A DNA stretch of 12,419 bases from an uncultured Enterococcus sp. (GCA_946409145.1 CAMJVA010000029.1:1-12419); one strand, 5' to 3'. Shown: positions 1 to 7,412, counted from the first letter of the stretch. The notes: generated by a model not told the origin, from the sequence alone. Program-made: numbers and translations.

Positions 1-1592
1 TCTCCTTGACGACCAGAACGACCACGTAACTGATTATCAATTCGGCGAGATTCATGACGTTCTGTCCCAATAACAGCAAGACCGCCAATTTCTTTAACTC
101 CAAGACCTAATTTAATATCTGTCCCACGACCGGCCATGTTAGTGGCAATGGTCACTGCACCTTTTTGCCCTGCGTTCATAATAATTTCTGCTTCTTTAAA
201 GTGGTTTTTCGCATTTAACACTTCATGAGGAATTTTTTCTTTATCTAACATATTACTTAAAAGCTCAGAAGTTTCTACTGCCACTGTCCCCACTAAAAGA
301 GGTTGTCCTTTTAAGTGACGTTCTTTAATATCTTTTACCACGGCTTTAAATTTCGCATCTAAAGTAGGATATAAAAGATCTGTTCGGTCATCACGAATAA
401 CAGGCTGATTCGTTGGGATTTGAATCACTTGCATATTATAAATTTCTCTAAATTCTTCTTCTTCAGTTTTGGCTGTCCCAGTCATCCCAGAAAGTTTTGC
501 GTACATTCTAAAATAGTTTTGGAAAGTAATAGTAGCCATCGTTTTTGTTTCGTCTTCAATTTCTACGCCTTCTTTAGCTTCAATAGCTTGGTGAAGACCG
601 TCAGAATAACGACGACCATCCATAATCCGTCCAGTAAATTGGTCTACGATTAATACTTTTCCATCTTGAACCACATAATCAATGTCATTTAACATAATGT
701 AATTGGCTCTTAAAGCTTCATCTAAATAGTGAGTTAAGGCAGTATTTTCCACATCGTAAAGATTTTCTACCCCAAAATTTTCTTCAGCTTTATCAATACC
801 TTGTTCTGTTAAGGTGATTGTTTTTGATTGAACGTCGATTTTATAATCTTCTTCTTCTACTAAGCGTTTCACAAAATTATCTGCTCTGGTGTAAAAAGCA
901 GTAGATTTTTCTGCTTGCCCAGAAATAATCAAAGGTGTTCTTGCTTCATCAATTAAAATGGAATCCACTTCATCCACGACAGCAAAGTTTAATGGACGTT
1001 GCACCATTTGACTGCGATAAACCACCATGTTATCTCTTAAATAATCAAAACCTAATTCATTATTTGTTGAATAGGTAATATCACAAGCATAAGCTTCTCT
1101 TTTTTCTGCAGAAGACATGGAATTTAAATTAAGACCCACACTCAAGCCTAAAAATTCATATAATTCTCCCATTTCTTTAGCATCCCGAGTAGCTAAATAT
1201 TCATTAACAGTTACAACGTGTACCCCTTTGCCAGAAAGAGCATTTAAATAAACAGGCATGGTGGCAGTTAAAGTTTTCCCTTCACCTGTTTTCATTTCTG
1301 CAATGTCCCCATTGTGTAATACTTGTCCACCCATAATTTGGACATGATAAGGGAATAAGCCTAAAACACGTTTAGCTCCTTCTCTAACTACAGCAAAAGC
1401 TTCGACTAAAAGATTGTCAAGATCTTCTCCACCTTGCACTCTCTTTTTAAATTCTTCGGTTTTTCCTCTTAATTGATCATCGGTTAAAGCAGCGGTTTGT
1501 TCTGCTAATTTTTCTACATCATCTGCCACTTTGGACAAACGTTTTAATTCTTTTTTATCATTTTCAATTATTTTTTTTAAAAAGTTAGCCAT
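1..1592 (-). CDS. secA: SecA preprotein translocase ATPase (5' part, cut by window edge)
   Basis: Motor ATPase of the Sec pathway. It binds preproteins and the SecYEG channel at the membrane and drives export with ATP. About 530 codons are present, with the C-terminal third outside the window. The translation begins MANFLKKIIEND. Walker A (TGEGKT) lies near residues 102-107, the DEVD Walker B at 207-210, and the helicase motif VI stretch (QLRGRSGRQG) at the window edge. The start is supported by AGGAAGG at 1601-1607, eight bases upstream. No frameshift is visible. It lies downstream of hpf on the same strand but is separated from it by a strong terminator, so it is probably transcribed separately; I found no convincing sigma-A promoter in the 170-base gap. 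The identity is certain from the motifs. Only the 3' end is unknown. Confidence 0.97.
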   Translation of the reverse strand, partial: MANFLKKIIENDKKELKRLSKVADDVEKLAEQTAALTDDQLRGKTEEFKKRVQGGEDLDNLLVEAFAVVREGAKRVLGLFPYHVQIMGGQVLHNGDIAEMKTGEGKTLTATMPVYLNALSGKGVHVVTVNEYLATRDAKEMGELYEFLGLSVGLNLNSMSSAEKREAYACDITYSTNNELGFDYLRDNMVVYRSQMVQRPLNFAVVDEVDSILIDEARTPLIISGQAEKSTAFYTRADNFVKRLVEEEDYKIDVQSKTITLTEQGIDKAEENFGVENLYDVENTALTHYLDEALRANYIMLNDIDYVVQDGKVLIVDQFTGRIMDGRRYSDGLHQAIEAKEGVEIEDETKTMATITFQNYFRMYAKLSGMTGTAKTEEEEFREIYNMQVIQIPTNQPVIRDDRTDLLYPTLDAKFKAVVKDIKERHLKGQPLLVGTVAVETSELLSNMLDKEKIPHEVLNAKNHFKEAEIIMNAGQKGAVTIATNMAGRGTDIKLGLGVKEIGGLAVIGTERHESRRIDNQLRGRSGRQG

Positions 1593-1763
1593 GAAAAATT
1601 CCTTCCTACTCTACAACTAGTTTATTCTAGCGGAATTTAGTGTTATCTAATGACAATAATACCATTATCTTTTCCAGTTTAGCATTATTATATGTAAAAA
1701 TAAAGCTGATTTTCCTTAATTAAAGGTGATTAAATTAATTTTTAAAGGAAATAACTTCTTCCA

Positions 1764-1800
1764 CAGAAAAAAACAGAAACCAGAAAAATGGTCTCTGTTT
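1764..1800 (-). terminator. Intrinsic terminator after hpf
   Basis: Arms 1771-1782 and 1789-1800 form a 12-bp stem (one G-U pair) with a 6-base loop. On the minus strand it is followed by seven T. It starts 12 bases after the hpf stop and separates hpf from secA. Confidence 0.85.
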
Positions 1801-1811
1801 TTAACTTTTGC

Positions 1812-2348
1812 TTAGTTAGTTTCAATTAAGCCATACTTTCCGTCTTTTCTGCGATACACAATGCTTGTGCCATTAGTTTCTGCATCTTCAAAAATAAAGA
1901 AGTTATGTCCTAACATATTCATTTGTAAAACTGCTTCTTCAGAATCCATTGGTTTTAAAGAAAGGCGTTTTGTTCGAACAATATCTAGTTCGTTGACTTC
2001 TTCTTCATCTGCTGCCACAGGAGCTGGAGCTTCTTGAGCAGTGCCAAGGGTTTTCCGATTAATTTTTGTTTTGAATTTTCGAATTTGACGTTCTAATTTA
2101 TCCACAACCAAATCAATACTTGCATAAAGATCTGGGGATGTTTCTTCAGCCCGTAATACGATATAAGGCAATGGAATTGTCACTTCCACTTTTGCTGATT
2201 TTTCAGCATAAACCTTCAAATTCACATGAGCAGTTGCATCGGGAACATCGGTAAAATATCTTTCTAATTTACCTACTTTTTTTTCGGCGTATTCCCGAAT
2301 AGCTGGTGTAACTTCGATGTTTTCGCCTCTTACATTGTATCTGAACAT
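1812..2348 (-). CDS. hpf: Long-form ribosome hibernation promoting factor
   Basis: 178 residues, the usual size of the long HPF of Firmicutes. It binds 70S ribosomes in stationary phase or stress and joins them into inactive 100S dimers. Residues 1-100 are the ribosome-binding S30AE/YfiA domain (MFRYNVRGENIEVTPAIREY, with the basic helix KLERQIRKFKTKINRK). An acidic Ala/Pro-rich linker follows at about 101-120. The C-terminal dimerisation domain at about 121-178 has the family pattern RTKRLSLKPMDSEEAVLQMN and GHNFFIF...YRRKDGKYGLI. AAAGGGG at 2357-2363 sets the ATG start. Its neighbours comFC upstream and secA downstream match the usual gene order. It has its own promoter and terminators on both sides, so it is probably a single-gene transcript. 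Confidence 0.97.
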   Translation of the reverse strand: MFRYNVRGENIEVTPAIREYAEKKVGKLERYFTDVPDATAHVNLKVYAEKSAKVEVTIPLPYIVLRAEETSPDLYASIDLVVDKLERQIRKFKTKINRKTLGTAQEAPAPVAADEEEVNELDIVRTKRLSLKPMDSEEAVLQMNMLGHNFFIFEDAETNGTSIVYRRKDGKYGLIETN

Positions 2349-2379
2349 AACAATTACCCCTTTCGTCTACCAGTAGATA

Positions 2380-2412
2380 AAGAAATTCAAAGGACCACTC
2401 AATGAATTTCTT
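2380..2412 (-). promoter_or_regulatory. Hairpin in the hpf 5' leader
   Basis: A perfect 10-bp inverted repeat (2380-2389 and 2403-2412) with a 13-base loop lies right at the predicted start of the hpf transcript. A second small hairpin (TCTAC/GTAGA, about 2366-2377) follows before the ribosome site. It has no T tract, so it is unlikely to be a terminator. A role in mRNA stability or translation is only inferred. Confidence 0.5.
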
Positions 2413-2423
2413 ATCTTATCTTA

Positions 2424-2452
2424 ATTATAACGAACCCTATTCCATTTGGAAA
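2424..2452 (-). promoter_or_regulatory. Predicted sigma-A promoter of hpf
   Basis: TATAAT at 2424-2429 on the minus strand is preceded by TTTCCA at 2447-2452, with a spacing of 17. Transcription would start near 2417, giving a leader of about 70 bases. The -10 is perfect and the -35 is weak. Confidence 0.65.
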
Positions 2453-2502
2453 GTAAATCGCTATCAAATTTAAAAACAATTTTTTTAAGGGTCCTTAATG
2501 AG

Positions 2503-2528
2503 AAAAAAATGAGCCCTCTCATTTTTTT
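2503..2528 (-). terminator. Intrinsic terminator after comFC
   Basis: Perfect 11-bp stem AAAAAAATGAG / CTCATTTTTTT with a 4-base loop, eight bases after the comFC stop. The run of seven T sits in the 3' arm on either strand, so it may work in both directions. Confidence 0.8.
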
Positions 2529-2536
2529 AAAACTCT

Positions 2537-3205
2537 TTAACGAGCAAGGCTAACTGTCTTTAACACCTTATACCCATTTTTTTCTAACATTTCTTGGGCA
2601 CGAACTAAAGTCGTTCCGGTGGTGTAGACATCATCAAAAAGAATAATCGGTTTTATGATTTTAAGATCTTTTTTTACGCGAAAAACTTGGGGTAAAGCCA
2701 TGCGTTCTTTTTTTCCTTGTTTGCTTTGAGGAGTCACCTCACAGCTTTTTTCTAACAAAGACACATAAGAAATACCTGCTCCTTCCAGTAAGCCTTCTAC
2801 TTGATTAAAGCCTCTTTCTTTTAGTCTTTTTTCACTTATAGGAATGGGAACAATCACTTCTTTTGTGTTGCAAAATATTTTTTTTAGCTCTTTTTGAAAA
2901 GTAAAGCGCAAATGATAGGCTCCTTTAAATTTATAATCGTCTATCCACTGGGAAAAATTTTCATCATAAGTAAAAATCGCTTCATGAGAAACTTTTTCCG
3001 GATAAACTTCTTGCCATTTCAAACAATCAGAACAGTATTGGTCAGAACAATTTCTAGCACACCCTTGGCATTTATTTTTTTCTAAATAATGAAATTTTTC
3101 CTGACAGGTCCCACAAGTAAAAAAAGCGACTTCCGATTTAATTCCTAACACCTCCCAAAAGTGATGATTTTTAGGATATGTTTTTAAACAATTAGGACAA
3201 ATCAT
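2537..3205 (-). CDS. comFC: ComFC competence protein, phosphoribosyltransferase-like
   Basis: Cytoplasmic late-competence protein of the ComF/GntX family, a partner of ComFA in uptake of transforming single-stranded DNA. With the ATG at 3205 it is 222 residues and begins MICPNC, as family members commonly do. Cysteines C3/C6, C31/C34, C46/C49, C53 and C58/C61 form a zinc-ribbon-like N-terminal region. The C-terminal half is a phosphoribosyltransferase fold with VPIPISEKRLKERGFNQ and the PRPP-loop motif ILFDDVYTTGTT near residues 190-203. A longer reading from a GTG at 3214 is possible, but that GTG lies inside the ribosome site AAGGTGA (3211-3217), so the ATG is preferred. The start region overlaps the 3' end of comFA (stop at 3192), which points to translational coupling. 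Confidence 0.93.
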   Translation of the reverse strand: MICPNCLKTYPKNHHFWEVLGIKSEVAFFTCGTCQEKFHYLEKNKCQGCARNCSDQYCSDCLKWQEVYPEKVSHEAIFTYDENFSQWIDDYKFKGAYHLRFTFQKELKKIFCNTKEVIVPIPISEKRLKERGFNQVEGLLEGAGISYVSLLEKSCEVTPQSKQGKKERMALPQVFRVKKDLKIIKPIILFDDVYTTGTTLVRAQEMLEKNGYKVLKTVSLAR

Positions 3206-4496
3206 GCCACTCACCTTCTTTTTTGGCTAACTTATTTAAGGCTTGAATTTCTTTTCTGGCTTTCACCATAGCCTGACTTTTCCCATGGTGAACAAAAATA
3301 ATTTTCCCTGAAGTTGCTTTTAGACTTCTTCCCGTTCTTCCTGAAATTTGGACTAGGACTTCCTTTTTGAAAATCCCTTGATTACTCCCAATAACCATGA
3401 CTTGAATATCAATTAAAGTAACCCCTCGTTCTAAAATTGTCGTACACAAAATTAAATCATATTTTCCTTGACGAATTTCTTTTACTTTTTCAATTCTGAA
3501 AGGATCTTTAGCGTGAACTGAGGTAATTGCTTTTTCAGGAAATGTTTTTTCTAAAACTGGCAAAAATTTTTCCATAAAGACAATGGTCGGACAAAAAATT
3601 AACCACATTTTTTCTTTTAAATGTTTTTTTATTTTAAAGGGAAGTCTTTTCAGTAATGTTTCTTCCCAGTGACACCATAAAAATTGCGGCACATCTAACT
3701 CTTTTCCATGGAAGCGTCCTGGAAGCACCTTATAGGGAAGTTTATTTTTTTCCATTAAAGAAAGCTGTTTTTCTCCTGGTGTAGCAGTGAGCATAATAAT
3801 CGTCCCGGATTTTTTTCTTGCATTGAAACAAGCAAACTGTAATATTTTTTCAGTGGAAAAGGGAAATGCATCCACTTCGTCTAAAATAATGAGAGAAAAA
3901 GCATTTTTAAAGCGCAACAGTTGATGAGTGGTACATACGACTAAAGCTTGTCCTGAATACTTTTCTGGGGTTTTTCCGTAAAGTAAGACCTTTGAAACGT
4001 TAGGAAAAGCTTTTTCTAAGCGAGGATAAATTTCTAAACACACATCAATTCTTGGGGCACAAAAAGCCACTTGTTCTCCTTTATTTAACACTTTTTCAAT
4101 GCCTAAAAAAGTCATTTCTGTTTTTCCAGCCCCTGTAACTGCCCACAATAAGGCAAAGGGAAGTTTTTTATCAATGACCTCACTGATCCACTGACTCTTT
4201 TTTTCTTGGGCAAAACTTAAAGAATGGGGATAAATAGCTTTCGTCAAAAGATTAATTTTAGGCCGTGGTAGAAAATAAAAAAATTCATTTTCCAACACTC
4301 GTCCTAACGAAAGACAAAAAGGACAATAACCTAACCCTGTTGGTAAAGAAAATAATTTTTTTGCAAAAATTTGTCCGCATCTGACACACTGATAGTCATT
4401 GTCTAATTTTTTTAGAGTAGGAAATTTTTGTCCTTTCTCTATTAAATCAGGAGCTATTTCTGATTTTAATAATTGTCTTCCCCATAATGTTTTCAC
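3192..4496 (-). CDS. comFA: ComFA competence helicase/translocase
   Basis: Superfamily 2 DEAD-box-like ATPase on the inner face of the membrane, thought to drive single-stranded DNA import during transformation. It has 434 residues from the GTG at 4496. A four-cysteine zinc site lies at C37/C40 and C58/C61. Walker A (VTGAGKTE) is near 120-127, the DEVD box at 206-209, TATPG at 237-241, LERGVT near 356-360 and motif VI (QISGRTGRS) at 383-391. All helicase motifs are intact. An upstream in-frame GTG at 4505 would add three residues, but it lies within the near-perfect ribosome site AAGAGGTGA (4502-4510), so 4496 is preferred. It is first in a two-gene operon with comFC and divergent from the AraC-type regulator. 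A candidate competence-type promoter box lies at 4516-4523. Confidence 0.95.
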   Translation of the reverse strand: MKTLWGRQLLKSEIAPDLIEKGQKFPTLKKLDNDYQCVRCGQIFAKKLFSLPTGLGYCPFCLSLGRVLENEFFYFLPRPKINLLTKAIYPHSLSFAQEKKSQWISEVIDKKLPFALLWAVTGAGKTEMTFLGIEKVLNKGEQVAFCAPRIDVCLEIYPRLEKAFPNVSKVLLYGKTPEKYSGQALVVCTTHQLLRFKNAFSLIILDEVDAFPFSTEKILQFACFNARKKSGTIIMLTATPGEKQLSLMEKNKLPYKVLPGRFHGKELDVPQFLWCHWEETLLKRLPFKIKKHLKEKMWLIFCPTIVFMEKFLPVLEKTFPEKAITSVHAKDPFRIEKVKEIRQGKYDLILCTTILERGVTLIDIQVMVIGSNQGIFKKEVLVQISGRTGRSLKATSGKIIFVHHGKSQAMVKARKEIQALNKLAKKEGEWHDLS

Positions 4497-4515
4497 CCTA
4501 CTCACCTCTTAAAAA

Positions 4516-4528
4516 CATACGCAAAAAA
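4516..4528 (-). promoter_or_regulatory. Possible ComX (cin-box-like) promoter of comFA
   Basis: The minus strand reads a T run followed by TGCGTATG (4516-4523), just upstream of the comFA ribosome site. The late-competence box of streptococci is a T-rich stretch plus TACGAATA; five of eight positions match. No good sigma-A promoter was seen for comFA. Weak evidence. Confidence 0.3.
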
Positions 4529-4545
4529 GATTATTTCAGTCTTAT

Positions 4546-4573
4546 TTGTCATTTTGAAAAAGTAAGCTATACT
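4546..4573 (+). promoter_or_regulatory. Predicted sigma-A promoter of the PocR-AraC gene
   Basis: TTGTCA at 4546-4551 and TATACT at 4568-4573 with a spacing of 16. The leader would be only about ten bases, with AGGAGG at 4581-4586 directly before the ATG at 4591. Confidence 0.65.
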
Positions 4574-4590
4574 GAAAAAAAGGAGGGATT

Positions 4591-5589
4591 ATGACGAAAG
4601 AGAAATTTGATTTAGAAAAAGTTTTAGATTTAAATAAATGGCAAGTCCTCCAAGATAAAATCGCTCTTGCCTGTCATTTAGCCATTATTTTAGTGGATTA
4701 TAAAGGACAGCCTGTCACAAAACATAGTGAAGTAAAACCTTTTTGTCAGTTAGTCAGACAGGATAAAAAGCTATCCACCTACTGTGAAAAATGTGATGCT
4801 AGAGGTGGAGTTGAAGCCGTTAGAACTGGAAAACCTTTTATGTATCGCTGTCACTTTAATATTATTGATATGGCCATTCCCATTATGATTAACGAGCAAT
4901 ATGTGGGAGCCATTATGGCAGGAGAAATTTTAGCCAAAGACCAAGATTCTTTAGAACAAATTTTAAATTTAGACGACCAAAAAGAAATTGCTGCCTTAAA
5001 AAATAAATACCAAGACTCAATTGCTAACTATCCTCTTTTTACCTTAAAAGAGCTTACTCATCTTTCAGAAATGTTAGAGAAACTAGCAGAATATATTATT
5101 TCGGAATCTTTAAAAAAAGAGTTGCTTTTAACAAAATATCAAGATACCTTAAGAATTTCTCCTAAGGGGGCTACTTTAGATGATGTTAACTTAGCCTTTT
5201 TTAAAGAAGACTACCGCATGACTATTTTAGAAAAACGCCTTAATGAAAGAGGCATTTATCAAGCGAAAAATCCTCTTTTGCAACCAGCGATTGATGCCGT
5301 TTTTTTAAACAAAGATCAACATTTAGATTTAACCTTTTTAGCACAACTAGTGAATTTAACTCCCACTTATTTAAGTCGTCTTTTCAAAGAAGAATTTCAA
5401 GAGCCTTTTAGTCATATTTACAATAAATTAAAAATTTATTGGGCAAAAGATTTACTCCTAAACAGTCAGCTCTCTATTACAGAAATTAGTGACGCTCTAG
5501 GCTTTATTGAAGCCAGCTACTTTATTCGTTTATTTAAAAAAATTACTGGCACCACCCCGAAAAAATGGCAAAACCACTACCAAAAATAA
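4591..5589 (+). CDS. AraC-family transcriptional regulator with PocR sensory domain
   Basis: 332-residue DNA-binding regulator. Residues about 8-170 match the PocR ligand-sensing domain: FCQLVRQDKKLSTYCEKCDARGG, then RCHFNIIDMAIPI and VGAIMAGEIL. Cysteines C52, C65, C68 and C87 sit where this PAS-like domain keeps conserved cysteines. Residues about 235-330 carry the two AraC helix-turn-helix units, LAQLVNLTPTYLSRLFKEEF and ITEISDALGFIEASYFIRLFKK, ending in TGTTPKKW. PocR of enteric bacteria activates propanediol and cobalamin genes. This relative sits tail-to-tail with a propanediol-dehydrogenase-like gene, so it may sense a diol, glycerol or a product of them; that is inference. It has its own promoter and ribosome site AGGAGG, and ends at a shared terminator. 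No pdu or cob genes are in the window. Confidence 0.92.
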   Translation: MTKEKFDLEKVLDLNKWQVLQDKIALACHLAIILVDYKGQPVTKHSEVKPFCQLVRQDKKLSTYCEKCDARGGVEAVRTGKPFMYRCHFNIIDMAIPIMINEQYVGAIMAGEILAKDQDSLEQILNLDDQKEIAALKNKYQDSIANYPLFTLKELTHLSEMLEKLAEYIISESLKKELLLTKYQDTLRISPKGATLDDVNLAFFKEDYRMTILEKRLNERGIYQAKNPLLQPAIDAVFLNKDQHLDLTFLAQLVNLTPTYLSRLFKEEFQEPFSHIYNKLKIYWAKDLLLNSQLSITEISDALGFIEASYFIRLFKKITGTTPKKWQNHYQK

Positions 5590-5598
5590 TTAATTAGA

Positions 5599-5635
5599 AA
5601 AACGGACTAGAAAGATTTTATTCCTAGTCCGTTTT
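5599..5635. terminator. Bidirectional terminator between the regulator and the alcohol dehydrogenase
   Basis: Perfect 12-bp stem, arms 5599-5610 (AAAACGGACTAG) and 5624-5635, loop of 13 bases, with T-rich sequence beyond both arms. It lies between two convergent genes ending at 5589 and 5645, so it probably serves both. Confidence 0.85.
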
Positions 5636-5644
5636 CTATTTTTA

Positions 5645-6811
5645 TTATGCGTTATAGGCTTCAGTAAATAAGTTGACAATATCTGCTTTTGTCCCTTTTC
5701 TTGGGTTAGAAAAAGCATTCCCATCTTTTAAGGCATTTTCTGCCATAAGTTCAAAATCTTCTACCTTAGCTCCAATGGATTTAATATTCGTTGGAATCCC
5801 CACATCTTCAGAAATTCTTTCTAATGCAACAATGCCTCTTTCTGCTTGAGCCATTTTAGAAAGACCTTGAATATTTTCTCCAAGAAGTTCAGCGATTTTA
5901 GCAAAACGTTCTGGAGCAGCAATCATATTAAATCGTTCTACTGTTGGCATTAAAACAGCGCAACAAACCCCATGAGGCGCGTCATATTGTCCACCTAATT
6001 GATGAGCCATAGCATGAACATAACCTAAATCAGCATTATTAAAAGCCATCCCAGCTAAAAGGGAAGCATAGGCCATATTTTCTCTTGCTTCAAGATCGTG
6101 ACCATTGGCTACAGCACGGCGTAAATATTGACCAATTAAAGCGATTCCTTTTTCTGCTTGGGCATCAGTAATTGGATTGCGATTTTCAGAAACATAAGAC
6201 TCCACACAATGACATAAAGCATCCATTCCAGTGGCTGCGGTTAATTTTTGCGGAACATCTAGCATTAACAATGGATCATTAAAAGAAACAAGAGGAACAT
6301 TTCTCCAAGAAACAACTACAAATTTTAAATGAGTTTCTTCATTGGTTAATACCGCATGACGGGTAATTTCTGAAGCTGTTCCAGCAGTAGTATTCACGGC
6401 CATTAATGGTGGCAATGGATTTTTTAAAGTTTCAATACCTGCTAATTTTGTCACATCTTCTCCATTAGTTAAGACAATGCCAATTCCTTTACCACAGTCA
6501 TGGGAAGACCCGCCCCCTACAGTAATAATCGAGTCACAATTTTCTTTTTTATAAAGAGCTACTCCAGCATTTACATTTCTAATTTTAGGATTTGGTTCCA
6601 CTTGATCAAAAATGACATAGTCAACACCTGATGCTTGTAAACTTTTTTCTGTTTGTTTCACTGGACCACTTTCCATATTTTTTAAAAAAGCATCGGTGAC
6701 AATTAAAACTTTTTTCATGTTTAACATTAAAGCACGGTCACCAATTTTTTCAATCACGCCTGGTCCGAAAAAGTTAACACTTGGCATCATAAAATCAAAA
6801 TTTGTTTTCAT
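5645..6811 (-). CDS. Iron-containing alcohol dehydrogenase, 1,3-propanediol dehydrogenase-like
   Basis: Group III NAD(P)-dependent alcohol dehydrogenase of 388 residues, close in length and motifs to 1,3-propanediol dehydrogenase (DhaT). It would reduce 3-hydroxypropionaldehyde or other short aldehydes with NADH. Visible landmarks are FFGPGVIEKIG near 14-24, the cofactor loop VGGGSSHDCGKGIG at 98-111, NTTAGTASEITRH at 140-152, and GYVHAMAHQLGG near 263-274. Metal ligands are expected at D197, H201, H266 and H280. The family often reads GGGSPHD at the cofactor loop; here it is GGGSSHD. The ATG at 6811 is preferred over 6823 because the AAGGAtGG ribosome site (6819-6828) overlaps the upstream ATG and suits the downstream one. 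It is convergent with the PocR-AraC regulator, its likely controller (inferred). Substrate could also be ethanol, methanol or lactaldehyde. Confidence 0.93.
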   Translation of the reverse strand: MKTNFDFMMPSVNFFGPGVIEKIGDRALMLNMKKVLIVTDAFLKNMESGPVKQTEKSLQASGVDYVIFDQVEPNPKIRNVNAGVALYKKENCDSIITVGGGSSHDCGKGIGIVLTNGEDVTKLAGIETLKNPLPPLMAVNTTAGTASEITRHAVLTNEETHLKFVVVSWRNVPLVSFNDPLLMLDVPQKLTAATGMDALCHCVESYVSENRNPITDAQAEKGIALIGQYLRRAVANGHDLEARENMAYASLLAGMAFNNADLGYVHAMAHQLGGQYDAPHGVCCAVLMPTVERFNMIAAPERFAKIAELLGENIQGLSKMAQAERGIVALERISEDVGIPTNIKSIGAKVEDFELMAENALKDGNAFSNPRKGTKADIVNLFTEAYNA

Positions 6812-6846
6812 TTTATTTCCCATCCTTTGTTCATATTTTCACTATC

Positions 6847-6935
6847 ATCATAATGAACTTACAATAAAAAAGCACGGTACTTTAAAGACTATTTTTAGGA
6901 TGTTTTAATAGGATTATTTTAAAAAATAGGATTAT
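6847..6935 (-). promoter_or_regulatory. Upstream region of the alcohol dehydrogenase with direct repeats
   Basis: Two exact 11-base copies of AATAGGATTAT (6907-6917 and 6925-6935) and a partial third TAGGAT (6896-6901) lie upstream of a possible -10 TATGAT (6847-6852, minus strand). No good -35 is present, as expected for an activator-dependent promoter. The repeats would lie roughly 55-95 bases upstream of transcription start. Binding by the neighbouring AraC-type protein is inferred. Confidence 0.4.
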
Positions 6936-6954
6936 CGTGCATTTAAAAGCACAT

Positions 6955-6992
6955 AAAAAACTGTTACCTCTTTTTAAAGGTAACAGTTTTTT
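6955..6992 (-). terminator. Intrinsic terminator after the PTS IIB gene
   Basis: Perfect 15-bp stem, arms 6955-6969 and 6978-6992, 8-base loop, with a six-T tract in the 3' arm on the minus strand. It begins 21 bases after the IIB stop and isolates that gene from the alcohol dehydrogenase. Confidence 0.9.
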
Positions 6993-7013
6993 TAGTGAAA
7001 AGTGTGGCTTTTT

Positions 7014-7328
7014 TTATTTCATTAAAGCTAAGGCTTGATCTAACACTTTTTCTCCATTCATTAAACCGTAGTCGGCCATGTTGATCACGTCTACTGGAAC
7101 ATTTTTAACAGCTGCTTTTTTAGTATAATCATCTTTTAAAAAGCGAACTTGCGGTCCAAGTAAAACCACACCTAAATCTTTATTTTCTAAATTTGATTCA
7201 AATTCAGAAGAAGAAATGGCAAAAATTTCTCCAGTGAAATTTTTTTCTTTCGCTGCTTTTTCCATTTTTGATACTAATAAACTAGTAGACATTCCAGCAG
7301 AGCACACGAGCATAATTCCTTTTGACAT
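7014..7328 (-). CDS. PTS lactose/cellobiose-type IIB protein, stand-alone
   Basis: 104-residue cytoplasmic phosphocarrier of the lactose/cellobiose PTS family (EIIB, CelA-like). It would accept phosphate from an EIIA and pass it to a sugar bound by an EIIC. The phospho-cysteine is C9 in the P-loop-like motif MLVCSAGMSTSLLV. The second family signature, VVLLGPQVRFL, lies near residues 54-64. The start at 7328 has AAAAGGAG at 7337-7344. A 14-residue longer reading to 7370 is rejected because the strong promoter lies inside it. It has its own promoter and terminator, so it is a one-gene transcript. No EIIA or EIIC gene is in the window; it may serve a transporter encoded elsewhere or have a regulatory role. 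Confidence 0.92.
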   Translation of the reverse strand: MSKGIMLVCSAGMSTSLLVSKMEKAAKEKNFTGEIFAISSSEFESNLENKDLGVVLLGPQVRFLKDDYTKKAAVKNVPVDVINMADYGLMNGEKVLDQALALMK

Positions 7329-7356
7329 ATTATCGTCTCCTTTTATGTACACCTTC

Positions 7357-7384
7357 ATTATAGATCTCACAAAAAAAGAGTCAA
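7357..7384 (-). promoter_or_regulatory. Predicted strong sigma-A promoter of the PTS IIB gene
   Basis: TTGACT (7379-7384) and TATAAT (7357-7362) on the minus strand, spacing 16. Transcription would start near 7350, downstream of the alternative ATG at 7370, which fixes the start codon at 7328. Confidence 0.8.
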
Positions 7385-7412
7385 CTAGAAGGCATTTTCA
7401 AAGCTTTTCTTA

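Noticed and set aside
420..653. Plus-strand open frame within secA
   Set aside because: Antisense shadow of the intact secA frame, with no ribosome site; rich in Phe and Ser as expected for the reverse of an AT-rich gene.
1608..1763. secA promoter in the hpf-secA gap
   Set aside because: TATAAT-like and TATTAT-like boxes occur, but none has an acceptable -35 at 16-18 bases, so no site is called.
2454..2470. Catabolite (cre) operator upstream of hpf
   Set aside because: Does not match the WTGNAANCGNWNNCW pattern on either strand.
7329..7370. N-terminal extension of the PTS IIB protein
   Set aside because: The promoter -10 (7357-7362) lies inside it, and a good ribosome site precedes the internal ATG at 7328, which gives the usual EIIB N-terminus.
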